Shown here: piece by piece, positions 1 through 8,326 of the stretch | Layout of the letters: each line of letters begins with the position of its first letter | Numbering within the stretch: position 1 is the first letter of the stretch | Program-made: the position numbers and the translations under genes | Assembly (NCBI GenBank): GCA_016716525.1 | Contig: JADJWE010000009.1 | Location: 310,001 to 374,000, forward strand | Source: Candidatus Flexicrinis affinis | GTDB taxonomy: Bacteria > Chloroflexota > Anaerolineae > Aggregatilineales > Phototrophicaceae | Direction of reading: 5' to 3' | Length of the DNA: 64,000 nucleotides | The notes under the pieces: model-generated | Databases searched by the model: none | Seen by the model: the letters and a program-made list of their open reading frames with translations, nothing else | What the model was told of the DNA's origin: nothing

Positions 1-2
1 CA

Positions 3-1124
3 CCGGACTACGAACTCGTGAAGCGCCTGAGCGCCGCGCTTGAGGTCCCCGTCGTTATGGAAGGCCGAATCTCGACGCCGGACGAGGCCGCGCGCGGTCT
101 GCGCGCCGGTGCGTTTGCGGTCGTCGTCGGCTCGATGATCACGCGCCCGCGCTTCATCGTGTCACGTTACGTCGCGGCGATGCGGCCGGAAACAGACGTC
201 GCGCCCGTCATTGCGGTCGACATCGGCGGGACCAAGATTGCCGCGGCGATCATGCTGCCGTCCGGCGACCTCGCGCACGCGACCCGCATTCCCACCGAAC
301 CCCAGCGCGGCGGTGAAGACGTCCTCGTGCGCGCTGCCGGCCTTGTCGCTGACTTACGCACGAAGGCGCCCGATGCCGCGTCGATCGGCGTGTCGACCGG
401 CGGTGAGGTCGACTCGCTGGGGCGCGTCCGGTTCGCAACGTCGCTGTTGCCGGGGTGGACGGGCATGCGGATCACCGAGCGCATGCAAGCGCAGTTCGAT
501 CTGCTGACTGTGACCGACAACGACGGCGTATGCGCGGCGGCAGCGGAGGCGCTGCGCGGGGCGGGGCAGGGGTACGACAACGTGTTGGGCGTCGCCATTG
601 GCACCGGCCTCGGCGCGGGCTGGATCGTGGATGGCCGGCCGATGCGCCTGCGCGACGCGGCCAGCCTGAAGCTCGGCCACATGCCGGTCGATCCGGAAGG
701 GCTGCCGTGCACGTGCGGCCTGCGCGGGTGCCTCGAGACGCGTGTGTCCGGGCCGGCTCTTGCACTGGCATACGCCGAACGCGCCGGTGTCGATCCGATG
801 ACTGTCACCGGCCAGACCGTGCAGGCCGCGGCGGAATCCGGAGATCCGGCGGCGCTAGCGGCCATCGGGGCGATGGCACGTTGGCTGGCAATCGGCCTGG
901 CGTCGGCGGTCGACCTGCTGCGCCCAAACGTGATCGTGATCGGTGGCAGCGTCGCCGGGCTGGGCGATCTCCTGTTTGGGCCGCTGCGGTCCGCATTTGC
1001 CGAGCGGGTCTATCCGTCGCTCACCGACACGTTGATCGTATCGGCGCGCTACGGTGGCGAGGCTGGGCTGGTGGGGGCGGGCCTCATGGCCCAACAGCTC
1101 CAGCGGCAGGGACCGTCGCATTAG
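3..1124 (+). CDS. NanE-NanK fusion (ManNAc-6-P epimerase / ROK kinase), 5' truncated
   Basis: The reading frame is open through the left edge, so the N-terminus is missing. The first ~55 visible residues match the end of a TIM-barrel N-acetylmannosamine-6-phosphate 2-epimerase (VVMEGRISTPDEAARGLRAG, then VVVGSMITRP). From about base 200 a complete ROK-family sugar kinase follows: phosphate-binding AVDIGGTKIAAAI, GTGLGAGWIVDG, and the zinc/ROK signature CTCGLRGCLE. Fusion of NanE and NanK is known in sialic-acid catabolism, where the kinase makes ManNAc-6-P and the epimerase converts it to GlcNAc-6-P. Its 3' end overlaps the convergent histidine kinase by 41 bases. Family assignment is firm; exact substrate is inferred. 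Confidence 0.85.
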   Translation, partial: PDYELVKRLSAALEVPVVMEGRISTPDEAARGLRAGAFAVVVGSMITRPRFIVSRYVAAMRPETDVAPVIAVDIGGTKIAAAIMLPSGDLAHATRIPTEPQRGGEDVLVRAAGLVADLRTKAPDAASIGVSTGGEVDSLGRVRFATSLLPGWTGMRITERMQAQFDLLTVTDNDGVCAAAAEALRGAGQGYDNVLGVAIGTGLGAGWIVDGRPMRLRDAASLKLGHMPVDPEGLPCTCGLRGCLETRVSGPALALAYAERAGVDPMTVTGQTVQAAAESGDPAALAAIGAMARWLAIGLASAVDLLRPNVIVIGGSVAGLGDLLFGPLRSAFAERVYPSLTDTLIVSARYGGEAGLVGAGLMAQQLQRQGPSH

Positions 1125-2541
1125 GTTCACCCGGCGGATCGGTGTCAATCGTCAGCTCGACGACGGTCCCGCGACCGGGCATCGCGTCGATTTTGAGGTG
1201 TCCGCCGACCAACGCGGCGCGTTCATGCATGCCCATCAAGCCGAAATGCCCCGAACTGGTCAGGGTCACCAGTTCTGCCGGCGGTGTGAATCCGACACCA
1301 TCATCGGCGATGCGCAGGACCGCGTGTCCGTTCTGGGCGCCGAACTCGATTTCGACGGCGCGCGCGTTGGCATGGCGCTGTACGTTGTTGAGGGCTTCTT
1401 GCGCAATGCGATACACCGCAAGCTCTTGGTCGGGCTTCAGCTTGGGCGGCGAGCCGGGGAGCGTAAACTCAGCGCCGGCGTCTCGCGCGAGCGATTCGAG
1501 GGCTGTCGACAACCCCAGTTCGGCGAGGTAATGCGGGTGCAGCGCTTGACTGAAGCGCCGCACTTCGGCAATGGCCTGCTCGATCATGCCGCGCATGTCG
1601 GCGGCGAGTGCATCCGAACTTGGATCGCCGCGTTTGAGGCTGCGCTGGATCATCTGCGCTTTGTGCCCCAGCGCGATCAACGTTTGCACGGTTTCGTCGT
1701 GAAGCTCGCGCGAGAGGCGCGCGCGTTCCTCTTCCTGCACCTGCGTCACCATGCCGACATAGTCCTGCAGCGCCGCACGCGAGTCCCGCACGCGTGAGGC
1801 CATGTCGCCCAACGCCGTGCGCAGGTCGCGGATTTCGGTGACGCCGTTGATGGGTAGGGCCGTCGCGTCGTAATCGCCTTGTCCGATACGCACTGCGCGC
1901 AGCCGCAGCTCTTGCAGCGGCCGAACGACGTAGCGAACGCCGAGGAACAGCACCAGCAGCGAGACGATCACGGCCACGGCGAGAATAAGCGGCGTGATCT
2001 GGTCGAACCGGAGCAGCGGAGCGGTCAGCATGTGCCACGAGTCTTCGAGCACGAGCTGCCAACCGGTTTCCGGAATGGTCGCGCGGGTAATCAGGACATC
2101 GTGGCCGGTATCGGGGCTGACCGCTGTCATGTGATGGTGGCCTCCGCCGTTCGCCGCCGGCATCATCGAATCGTGATGCGGGATCGTCGTCTCGTCGCCG
2201 AAGAGCAGTCGCCCCTGAGCGTCGTACAGCGACACAGCACCGTCCTCGTCGTCGTCCTTCGCGCCAAACACCGTGTCGAGCGCCAGCGCGCCGACCGGCA
2301 CCGCAAATGGCGGGATTTGCTCGGCGTTGGCGTATCGCTGAACCTGCGCGCTGATCAGCGCGGCATAGGCCCGGATCAGCCGGCCGTTTTCCTCAATGGC
2401 AAGCGCCCGCATCGACTGCTCGTGGCTCGAGATGCCGCTGTAGGAAAACAGCAGCAGCAGAATCGTCAGCGGCAGCAGCGTCCACAACAGGACTTGAACG
2501 CGCAGACCGCCGACATCGAACCGCCGCCGGACGGACGTCAC
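1084..2541 (-). CDS. NarL-type membrane sensor histidine kinase
   Basis: A 485-residue HisKA_3 kinase. TM segments lie at about 13-33 and 183-203, enclosing a ~150-residue extracytoplasmic sensor with a His cluster (GGGHHHM, 132-138). A HAMP domain (204-257), a coiled helix, the H-box ARLSRELHDETVQ (phospho-acceptor His281) and a C-terminal HATPase follow (N-box ALNNVQRHAN, G-boxes DDGVGF and HFGLMGM). The GTG start overlaps the upstream regulator's stop as GTGA, so the pair is translationally coupled. It should sense an extracellular signal and phosphorylate the adjacent regulator. The signal is unknown; the His-rich patch and nearby copper genes make a metal possible, but that is speculation. 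Confidence 0.93.
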   Translation of the reverse strand: MTSVRRRFDVGGLRVQVLLWTLLPLTILLLLFSYSGISSHEQSMRALAIEENGRLIRAYAALISAQVQRYANAEQIPPFAVPVGALALDTVFGAKDDDEDGAVSLYDAQGRLLFGDETTIPHHDSMMPAANGGGHHHMTAVSPDTGHDVLITRATIPETGWQLVLEDSWHMLTAPLLRFDQITPLILAVAVIVSLLVLFLGVRYVVRPLQELRLRAVRIGQGDYDATALPINGVTEIRDLRTALGDMASRVRDSRAALQDYVGMVTQVQEEERARLSRELHDETVQTLIALGHKAQMIQRSLKRGDPSSDALAADMRGMIEQAIAEVRRFSQALHPHYLAELGLSTALESLARDAGAEFTLPGSPPKLKPDQELAVYRIAQEALNNVQRHANARAVEIEFGAQNGHAVLRIADDGVGFTPPAELVTLTSSGHFGLMGMHERAALVGGHLKIDAMPGRGTVVELTIDTDPPGEPNATVPAAGAVGP

Positions 2542-3191
2542 GACTTGTTCTCCGGCAGGGAGATGAGGTGAAGTTGAAGCGCTTTGGTCACGGCTTCGGT
2601 GCGGCTGTTGACGTTGAGCTTGGCATAGATGCTGGCGAGGTGACCCTGCACCGTGCGGTCGCTGATCGACAGCCGGAAGCCGATCGCGCGGTTGGTCATG
2701 CCGGCGGCGGCATATTCCAGCACTTCGTGTTCGCGATCGGTCAAGTGTTCGGCATTGTCTGCACTGTGCGGATCGCCGCGGCGGGCCAGCTTTTGCGCAA
2801 GCGCAGCAGGGATCACCGACCGCCCCGCGTGGATAGCGCGTACCGTGTCAACGATGTCGTCGGCCTCGGATGTCTTGAGCACGTACCCGCTTGCGCCCGC
2901 CTGCAGCGCCGCAATGACGAACGGGTCGTCGTCGTAGGCGGAGAGGATCAGGACGCGGGTGGGCAGATCCTGCGTCCGCAGCCATGCCGTTACCTCGATT
3001 CCGGTGGCATGAGGCATCCGCACGTCGAGGATTGCGACGTCCGGGCGCAGATCGCGAATCAACGCCTTGACCGCCTCGCCATCACCCGCCTCGGCAAGCA
3101 CTTCGATGTCGGAGTCGTCTTCGAGAAACTGACGAATCCCCTTTCGGACCACAGCGTGATCGTCTGCAAGCACAACACGGATCCGCGTCAT
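2538..3191 (-). CDS. NarL/FixJ-family response regulator
   Basis: A 217-residue regulator with an N-terminal receiver: acidic pair Asp10-Asp11, phospho-acceptor Asp56 in ILDVRMP, Ser84 and Lys106. The C-terminal LuxR-type helix-turn-helix runs about 150-210 (TDREHEVLEYAAAGMTNRAI, SISDRTVQGHLASIY). The start was set at the ATG at 3191 because a GGGGGA ribosome site precedes it and the receiver motif begins immediately after; a longer in-frame start at 3242 would add a non-homologous tail. It is first of a two-gene operon with the histidine kinase, with a 4-base overlap. Expected to be a DNA-binding transcription factor; targets are not visible. Confidence 0.93.
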   Translation of the reverse strand: MTRIRVVLADDHAVVRKGIRQFLEDDSDIEVLAEAGDGEAVKALIRDLRPDVAILDVRMPHATGIEVTAWLRTQDLPTRVLILSAYDDDPFVIAALQAGASGYVLKTSEADDIVDTVRAIHAGRSVIPAALAQKLARRGDPHSADNAEHLTDREHEVLEYAAAGMTNRAIGFRLSISDRTVQGHLASIYAKLNVNSRTEAVTKALQLHLISLPENKS

Positions 3192-3294
3192 TGGACATCC
3201 CCCGGGAAATCCACACCAAACGAGGCGGGACGAGGCATGCACCTCGGTTCCCGCCTCTCATTGTACCGACTTGTTTGCGACTCTTGTGCGAGGT

Positions 3295-4152
3295 CTACGA
3301 GCTCTTGAGCGCTGCGATCAATTCCTCATACCGCGCAATCTCCGCGGACTGCGCATCGATGATCGCCTGCGCAAGGTCGCGCAGTTCGGCATGGCCGGTA
3401 TCCCCGCGCGCGAGCAGTCGCTCGGACATGTGGATCGCGTCGTCGTGATGGTCGATCATCGACTCCAGCCACGCAATCTCGTACTCCACGCCGGTGAGCC
3501 GGTTGAAGCCTGCGAACATGCCCATCATCATGGCCGGATCGGTATGCGGCGCGGTAGTGGCGGCGCCACCATGGCCACCGTGCCCGCCATGACCCATGCT
3601 CGGTATGGCCGTGGGTTGCGCGCCGTGCCCGCCATGGCCCATACCGCCCATGCTCCCGCCCATCATATCCATGCCCATGCCGCCGCCGTGCATCATGCCC
3701 ATCATCGCCATCATGCCGCGCATCTGATTCATCATGTCGCGCATCTCGCCCGGCATGTCCATCTGCATCATGCTGTCCATCATTCCCATCATGGGCGCCA
3801 TCATGCCTGCGATGTCGCCGCCGCCGTGCAGACCACCCATATCGGCCATCGACATCGGCGTGTAGTCGACGTTGTACCACTCCAACAGCCACGCCTGCAT
3901 CTGCTCGATTTCGGGCTGCTGCGCCGCGATCACCGCTTCACACTCGGCACGCAGTTCCGCGGAAATCTCGCGCGCCACGCAGTCGGCGGCCATGTCCAGC
4001 GCCATCTGATGATGATCAATCATGCCTTCCATAAAGCGAAGCTCGGAGCGCCCGAGGCGGTCAGCCACCGGGCCGTGGCCGAATACGACCGGCGCAGCCA
4101 ACGCCACCGCTACCACGACCAAGACACTTACCAACACAACCCGCAGTCTCAT
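3295..4152 (-). CDS. Met-rich twin-DUF305 secreted protein
   Basis: A 285-residue protein with a signal peptide or N-terminal anchor (hydrophobic 3-25) and two DUF305 repeats, each with MIDHH (45-49 and 232-236). Between them is a very Met/Gly-rich linker: 29 Met in residues 100-171, then Gly-His repeats (GHGGHGGHGG). DUF305 proteins are ferritin-like helical proteins often found beside copper-resistance genes. The MIDHH motifs and Met/His clusters are plausible extracytoplasmic Cu(I)/Ag(I) ligands. The ATG at 4152 is chosen for its CAGGAG site and because the signal peptide begins there. It is divergent from the CopB-type ATPase, sharing the 4153-4397 control region. The copper role is inference from context and composition. 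Confidence 0.85.
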   Translation of the reverse strand: MRLRVVLVSVLVVVAVALAAPVVFGHGPVADRLGRSELRFMEGMIDHHQMALDMAADCVAREISAELRAECEAVIAAQQPEIEQMQAWLLEWYNVDYTPMSMADMGGLHGGGDIAGMMAPMMGMMDSMMQMDMPGEMRDMMNQMRGMMAMMGMMHGGGMGMDMMGGSMGGMGHGGHGAQPTAIPSMGHGGHGGHGGAATTAPHTDPAMMMGMFAGFNRLTGVEYEIAWLESMIDHHDDAIHMSERLLARGDTGHAELRDLAQAIIDAQSAEIARYEELIAALKSS

Positions 4153-4266
4153 GTCACAACTCCTGCTGAACACAGAACAGTACGCCGGGGCGTCGCCGCT
4201 CCGGCACTGTGATTCAGTATGCGGTCGGCGACACGGCACTTTCATCCGCCGAACGACGCATCCACC

Positions 4267-4320
4267 CCCGCCATTTGGCGGGTATTTGCATGTGGTCTTG
4301 AAAGATCGATTTGCATCGAT
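4267..4320. promoter_or_regulatory. Inverted repeats in the DUF305/copB divergent promoter region
   Basis: The 245-base divergent region contains a perfect inverted repeat CCCGCC-ATTT-GGCGGG (4267-4282) and a second one ATCGAT-TTGC-ATCGAT (4305-4320). Placement between two metal-type genes suggests binding sites for a shared metal-responsive regulator, but no regulator gene is adjacent and neither repeat is recognised as a known operator. The function is inferred from position and symmetry only. Confidence 0.35.
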
Positions 4321-4397
4321 GCGTCGTTGATAGCGAGGGAGTCAACACCAATTCAGCACAGTCAGCGATCATTCGACCCACCGGGAGGGCGAACGCC

Positions 4398-6599
4398 ATG
4401 AACACGTCAAAGCCGCACAACGAACACACGCAAGGGGGCCACCAAGCCCACGACCACCACACGAAACATGAGCACGCGCACCACGCGGAAGATCACAGCC
4501 ACCATGGGCACGACCACGCCGCGATGCAGCACGGCGGCGAGCATGCAGCGCACAGCAGCAAGACTCACGACGCCGGGCACGGCGCCCACGAACACGGCGG
4601 ACATGGCGGCGGAATGCACGAAGGCCACATCACGATGATGCGCAACCGCTTCTTCGTGACCCTGCCGCTGACGCTGCTGGTCGTCCTTTACTCGCCGATG
4701 GTGCAGGGGTGGCTCGGGTTCACAATGCCGGACTTCCCCGGCAGTTCGTGGATCGCACCTGTGATCGGCACGATCATCTTCGTCTACGGTGGCCTGCCGT
4801 TCCTGTCGATGGCGCGCGGCGAGCTGGCGTCGCGCCAGCCCGGCATGATGACGCTGATCTCGGTTGCCATCACGACCGCGTACGTCTACAGCATGGGCAT
4901 CTTCCTGTTCCCGGCGCACGACGCCGCCGGCATGACGATGGACTTCTTCTGGGAGTTGGCGACGCTCATCACCGTCATGCTGCTGGGCCACTGGATCGAG
5001 CTGCGCAGCGTCGGGCAGGCGCAAGGCGCACTCAAAGAACTGGCCAAGCTGCTGCCCGACACCGCCGAGCGCATCCTGCCATCCGGCCAGACCGAGACCG
5101 TCGCGGTATCGGAACTGCGCGAAGGCGACCGCGTCTTGATCCGCCCCGGTGCAAGCATTCCGGCCGATGGCGTCGTGGCGGAAGGGCAAAGCAATGTCAA
5201 CGAGTCGATGCTGACCGGCGAGAGCAAGCCGGTGACGAAAGCCGCGGGTGACGCCGTGATCGGCGGGTCGGTCAACGGATCGGGAGCGCTGCGTGTCGAG
5301 ATCCAGAAGGTCGGTGAAGGCACGGCGTTGGCCGGTATCATGCGGCTGGTCGAGGACGCCCAGAAGAGCCAGTCGCGTGCCCAGACACTGGCCCAGCGCG
5401 CGGCCTTCTATCTCACCATCATCGCCATCAGCGCAGGGATCATCACGCTGGTCGCCTGGCTCATCACCACCGGGAGCCTCGCCGACGCGGTACGCAGTAC
5501 CGTCACGGTGCTGGTGATCGCATGCCCTCACGCGCTCGGACTGGCCGTGCCGTTGGTCGTCTCGATCTCGACTACGCTCTCAGCGCGTAACGGTCTGCTC
5601 GTGCGGCAGCGCGTGGCGCTCGAAAAGGCGCGCGAGCTGGATGTCGTCGTGTTCGATAAGACCGGCACGCTGACCAAAGGCGAGCAAGGTGTCGTCGGCT
5701 TTGCAGTCGACGGTATAGAGGAGGACACGGCGCTTCGGATTGCGGCCGGGCTCGAGCGCGACAGCGAGCACATGATCGCGCAGGCAATTCGTGCCTACGC
5801 TGAAGGCCGCGGCATCGAGCCTGCGGCAGTCACCGGCTTTGACGCCTTGGCGGGACGCGGCGTGCGCGCCGAGGTGGACGGTTCGACGTACTTCATCGGC
5901 GGCCCGCGCTTGCTTGAGGAGGTGGGTCTCGATGCGCCCGCGGCTCTTGCCGAAGACGGGCGCAAGGCCGAGGACGCTGGCCAATCACTGATATACTTCG
6001 CATCGGAAGAACGCGTTCTTGCGCTGTTTGCGATCGCCGACGTGATCCGCGAAGAAAGCCGGCAGGCGGTACGCGCGCTGCACGAACTTGGCGTCGAGGT
6101 CGCCATGCTGACCGGCGACAGCCAAGCAGTCGCGGACTCGGTGGCGCGCGAGCTGGATATCGACACGGTGCTGGCACAGGTGCTGCCCGATCAGAAGGCG
6201 AACCGCGTAAGCGAGCTTAAACGCGGCGGGCGGACGGTGGCGATGGTCGGCGACGGTGTTAACGACGCGCCGGCGCTGGCGACAGCCGATGTCGGTATCG
6301 CGATCGGCGCAGGCACCGACGTCGCGATCGAAAGTGCGGGTATCATCCTTGTGCGCTCCAACCCGCTCGATATCGTGCGCATTGTGCGCCTGAGCCGAGC
6401 CACCTACCGCAAGATGGTGCAAAACCTGTGGTGGGCGGCCGGGTACAACATCGTGGCGATCCCGCTGGCGATGGGCATCCTTGCGCCGTTCGGGATCACC
6501 CTCGACCCGGCGGTGGGGGCGGTGTTCATGTCGCTGAGCACGATCGTCGTCGCGTTCAATGCACAGCTCTTGCGCCGCCTCGACCTGAAGTCGGCCTAA
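4398..6599 (+). CDS. copB: CopB-type heavy-metal P1B ATPase with His-rich N-terminus
   Basis: A 733-residue P1B ATPase. The first 80 residues hold 25 histidines, typical of CopB-like pumps in place of a Cys metal-binding domain. Core motifs are all present: TGES, the membrane metal motif CPH (376-378), phosphorylation site DKTGTLT (Asp420), GDGVNDAPAL and the paired C-terminal helices. CPH rather than CPC places it in the CopB (P1B-3) group, associated with Cu(II)/Ag(I) export. The ATG at 4398 follows a GGGAGG site; an upstream in-frame start at 4311 would add a tail without homology. Divergent from the Met-rich DUF305 gene. Subtype assignment is confident; the metal is inferred. Confidence 0.92.
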   Translation: MNTSKPHNEHTQGGHQAHDHHTKHEHAHHAEDHSHHGHDHAAMQHGGEHAAHSSKTHDAGHGAHEHGGHGGGMHEGHITMMRNRFFVTLPLTLLVVLYSPMVQGWLGFTMPDFPGSSWIAPVIGTIIFVYGGLPFLSMARGELASRQPGMMTLISVAITTAYVYSMGIFLFPAHDAAGMTMDFFWELATLITVMLLGHWIELRSVGQAQGALKELAKLLPDTAERILPSGQTETVAVSELREGDRVLIRPGASIPADGVVAEGQSNVNESMLTGESKPVTKAAGDAVIGGSVNGSGALRVEIQKVGEGTALAGIMRLVEDAQKSQSRAQTLAQRAAFYLTIIAISAGIITLVAWLITTGSLADAVRSTVTVLVIACPHALGLAVPLVVSISTTLSARNGLLVRQRVALEKARELDVVVFDKTGTLTKGEQGVVGFAVDGIEEDTALRIAAGLERDSEHMIAQAIRAYAEGRGIEPAAVTGFDALAGRGVRAEVDGSTYFIGGPRLLEEVGLDAPAALAEDGRKAEDAGQSLIYFASEERVLALFAIADVIREESRQAVRALHELGVEVAMLTGDSQAVADSVARELDIDTVLAQVLPDQKANRVSELKRGGRTVAMVGDGVNDAPALATADVGIAIGAGTDVAIESAGIILVRSNPLDIVRIVRLSRATYRKMVQNLWWAAGYNIVAIPLAMGILAPFGITLDPAVGAVFMSLSTIVVAFNAQLLRRLDLKSA

Positions 6600-6614
6600 G
6601 CAGCGAAAAGACAG

Positions 6615-6656
6615 GCAGCCCGTCCCGCGTGATGCTGGTCACGCAGGGTGGGCTGC
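6615..6656 (+). terminator. Hairpin terminator after copB
   Basis: An 18-base near-perfect stem (GCAGCCC...GCGTGA / TCACGC...GGGCTGC, two wobble pairs and one mismatch) with loop TGCTGG begins 16 bases after the copB stop. The T-tract is weak (CTTCATT), so termination is inferred from stem strength and position. Confidence 0.6.
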
Positions 6657-6699
6657 GCTTCATTACGGGACTGTCTTGTCGCCAACCGTCTAGCCCTTA

Positions 6700-7312
6700 G
6701 AGGCCGTTTGAAAAGCAGGGGGGACCGGACAAAGCCGGAGTGGGAGAGAGCACATTCCGACGGCGAATTGGCGACGCCCTGCGCAGCGCCGATATGCGCG
6801 GTTGCTGAATGCCATCATCTACACTGAGAACCAGCTTCAGTGGAGAATGCTGCCGGGAGTTTACCGCCCAAAGGCACGGTCCACCACAATTCAACAGCTG
6901 GCGCCAGAATGGCACCGGGGAGCGGAGGGGGCGACCCGCAGTGGCTGTCATCCGCCTGGCCAGTGGCGTGATCCTGGACAGCCAATCGGTGAAAACCGGC
7001 GAAAAAGGGGAAGAGGCGCTGGTGTTGGTGAGACAGATGCAGACCGATGCGGCTAAGCACCTGTTGATGCAGAACATCACTCGCTTTCCACGGCTGAAGG
7101 CAGACGGAGGTCGGAGCCAGTTTGTCACCTGGGCGAACAGGTCTGCGGCATGACGGTCGACCGTCCGGACACGGGACCGCTTGCGCGGCGCTGGGCGGTG
7201 GAACGAACGTTCAGGCTCGGCGAACCGCCGTCTCAGTGAAGCGATGCTCTATGTCTCCAGCATCCGCCTCATGCCGCCGCCTTGCCTCACCCTGACCTTT
7301 TCAAATGGCCTC
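6700..7312 (+). mobile_element. Decayed IS5-family insertion sequence
   Basis: Imperfect terminal inverted repeats bound the element: GAGGCCGTTTGAAAAGCAGG at the left and the reverse complement of GAGGCCATTTGAAAAGGTCA at the right. A TTA target duplication flanks it (6697-6699 and 7313-7315). The GAGGCC...TTTGAAAAG ends are typical of IS5-family (IS427/IS1031-like) elements, normally 800-900 bp, so this 613-bp copy has lost internal sequence. It contains only transposase fragments and cannot move by itself. Confidence 0.85.
6800..7285 (+). pseudogene. IS5-family transposase remnant
   Basis: Fragments recognisable from IS5/DUF4096 transposases occur in order but in different frames: LLNAIIYTENQLQWRMLPG near 6803-6860, VILDSQSVKTGEKG near 6970-7010, RRWAVERTF near 7186-7212, and RRLSEAMLYVSSIRLM near 7225-7272. 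Stops, frameshifts and an internal deletion separate them. No intact catalytic core remains. Family recognition rests on remembered conserved blocks. Confidence 0.8.
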
Positions 7313-8326
7313 TTAGGCAACGACCGCGACCGCGTCCTCCTCGACGCCGGCATCCTCAGCCAGCTTCTTCTTCGCGTTGACGATCCCCGCCGGGCAGCGG
7401 TTGCCCCACCCGTCAAGGAACTGCGACTCGCGCAGTACGCACACGACCTCGCAGTCGTTCGGGCATCCACCGCACTCGATGCCGACGGTGCGGAAATCGA
7501 CGTCCTTGATGTCGAAGTCGAACGCAGCTTGCGAGTGCCGGCGCGCCAGAATCGCCACGCCGATCGCGCCCATCTGGTGCCCGAGCGAATCGACGATGAT
7601 CGGGTGCCCGGTGACGCGCTCGAACGCGCGCACCACGCCGACATTCTTGCTGACCCCACCCTGAAACACGATCGGCGGGACGATACGCTTGCCCTTACCG
7701 ACGTTGTTGAGGTAGTTGAGCACGATCGAATGGCACAGCCCGGCGATGATGTCCTCGGTCGGGTAGCCCATCTGCGCCTTATGCACCAGATCGGATTCGG
7801 CGAACACCGTGCAGCGCCCGGCGATCTTGGTCGGCTTGGTGGCGCGCAGGGCGTACTGCCCGAACTCCTCGACCGGGATGTTGAGCCGGCGCGCCTGCGA
7901 CGACAGGAACGACCCGGTGCCTGCCGCACATAAGGTGTTCATCGCATAGTCGGTCACAACGCCGTGCTCCATTACGATGATCTTGCTGTCCTGACCGCCG
8001 ATCTCAAAGATGGTGTGCACGTCCGGGTGGAACGTCAGCGTGCCGATGGCGTGCGCGGTAATCTCATTCTTGACAATGTTGGCGCCGAGGATCGATCCGA
8101 TCAGCTCGCGTGCCGAACCCGTCGTCCCGACGGCGTCGATCGTGATGCCCGGAGGCATCTGCAGCTCGATACTCGCCATCAGGCGCTTCACCGCGTGGAT
8201 CGGATTGCCTTCGGTCCACAGGTAGTCCTGCGCCAGAATGCGATTGTCTGCGTCGATGACGACGGCCTTGGTGGAGATTGAGCCGACGTCGACACCCATA
8301 GATGCACGAACCGCTTCGCTAGGCAT
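7313..8326 (-). CDS. BadF/HgdC-type acyl-CoA dehydratase activase (COG1924)
   Basis: A 337-residue ASKHA-fold ATPase: GVDVGSISTKAVVID phosphate loop, EIGGQDSK, and the two cysteines that in HgdC hold a [4Fe-4S] cluster between subunits, Cys133 (CAAGTGSF) and Cys172 (GRCTVFAE). The C-terminus carries a further cysteine-rich segment (CGGCPNDCEVVC ... CPAG). Such activases use ATP to inject low-potential electrons into 2-hydroxyacyl-CoA dehydratases or benzoyl-CoA reductases. It is last of a three-gene operon, overlapping the preceding stop by 8 bases; ribosome site GAGGAAAG. Its TAA stop is the TTA target duplication of the adjacent IS remnant, so the protein end appears preserved. No dehydratase subunits are nearby. 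Confidence 0.9.
   Translation of the reverse strand: MPSEAVRASMGVDVGSISTKAVVIDADNRILAQDYLWTEGNPIHAVKRLMASIELQMPPGITIDAVGTTGSARELIGSILGANIVKNEITAHAIGTLTFHPDVHTIFEIGGQDSKIIVMEHGVVTDYAMNTLCAAGTGSFLSSQARRLNIPVEEFGQYALRATKPTKIAGRCTVFAESDLVHKAQMGYPTEDIIAGLCHSIVLNYLNNVGKGKRIVPPIVFQGGVSKNVGVVRAFERVTGHPIIVDSLGHQMGAIGVAILARRHSQAAFDFDIKDVDFRTVGIECGGCPNDCEVVCVLRESQFLDGWGNRCPAGIVNAKKKLAEDAGVEEDAVAVVA

Noticed and set aside
3326..3892. His/Asp/Arg-rich frame opposite the Met-rich DUF305 linker
   Set aside because: It is the complementary reading of Met/Gly codons; composition is a by-product of the real gene.
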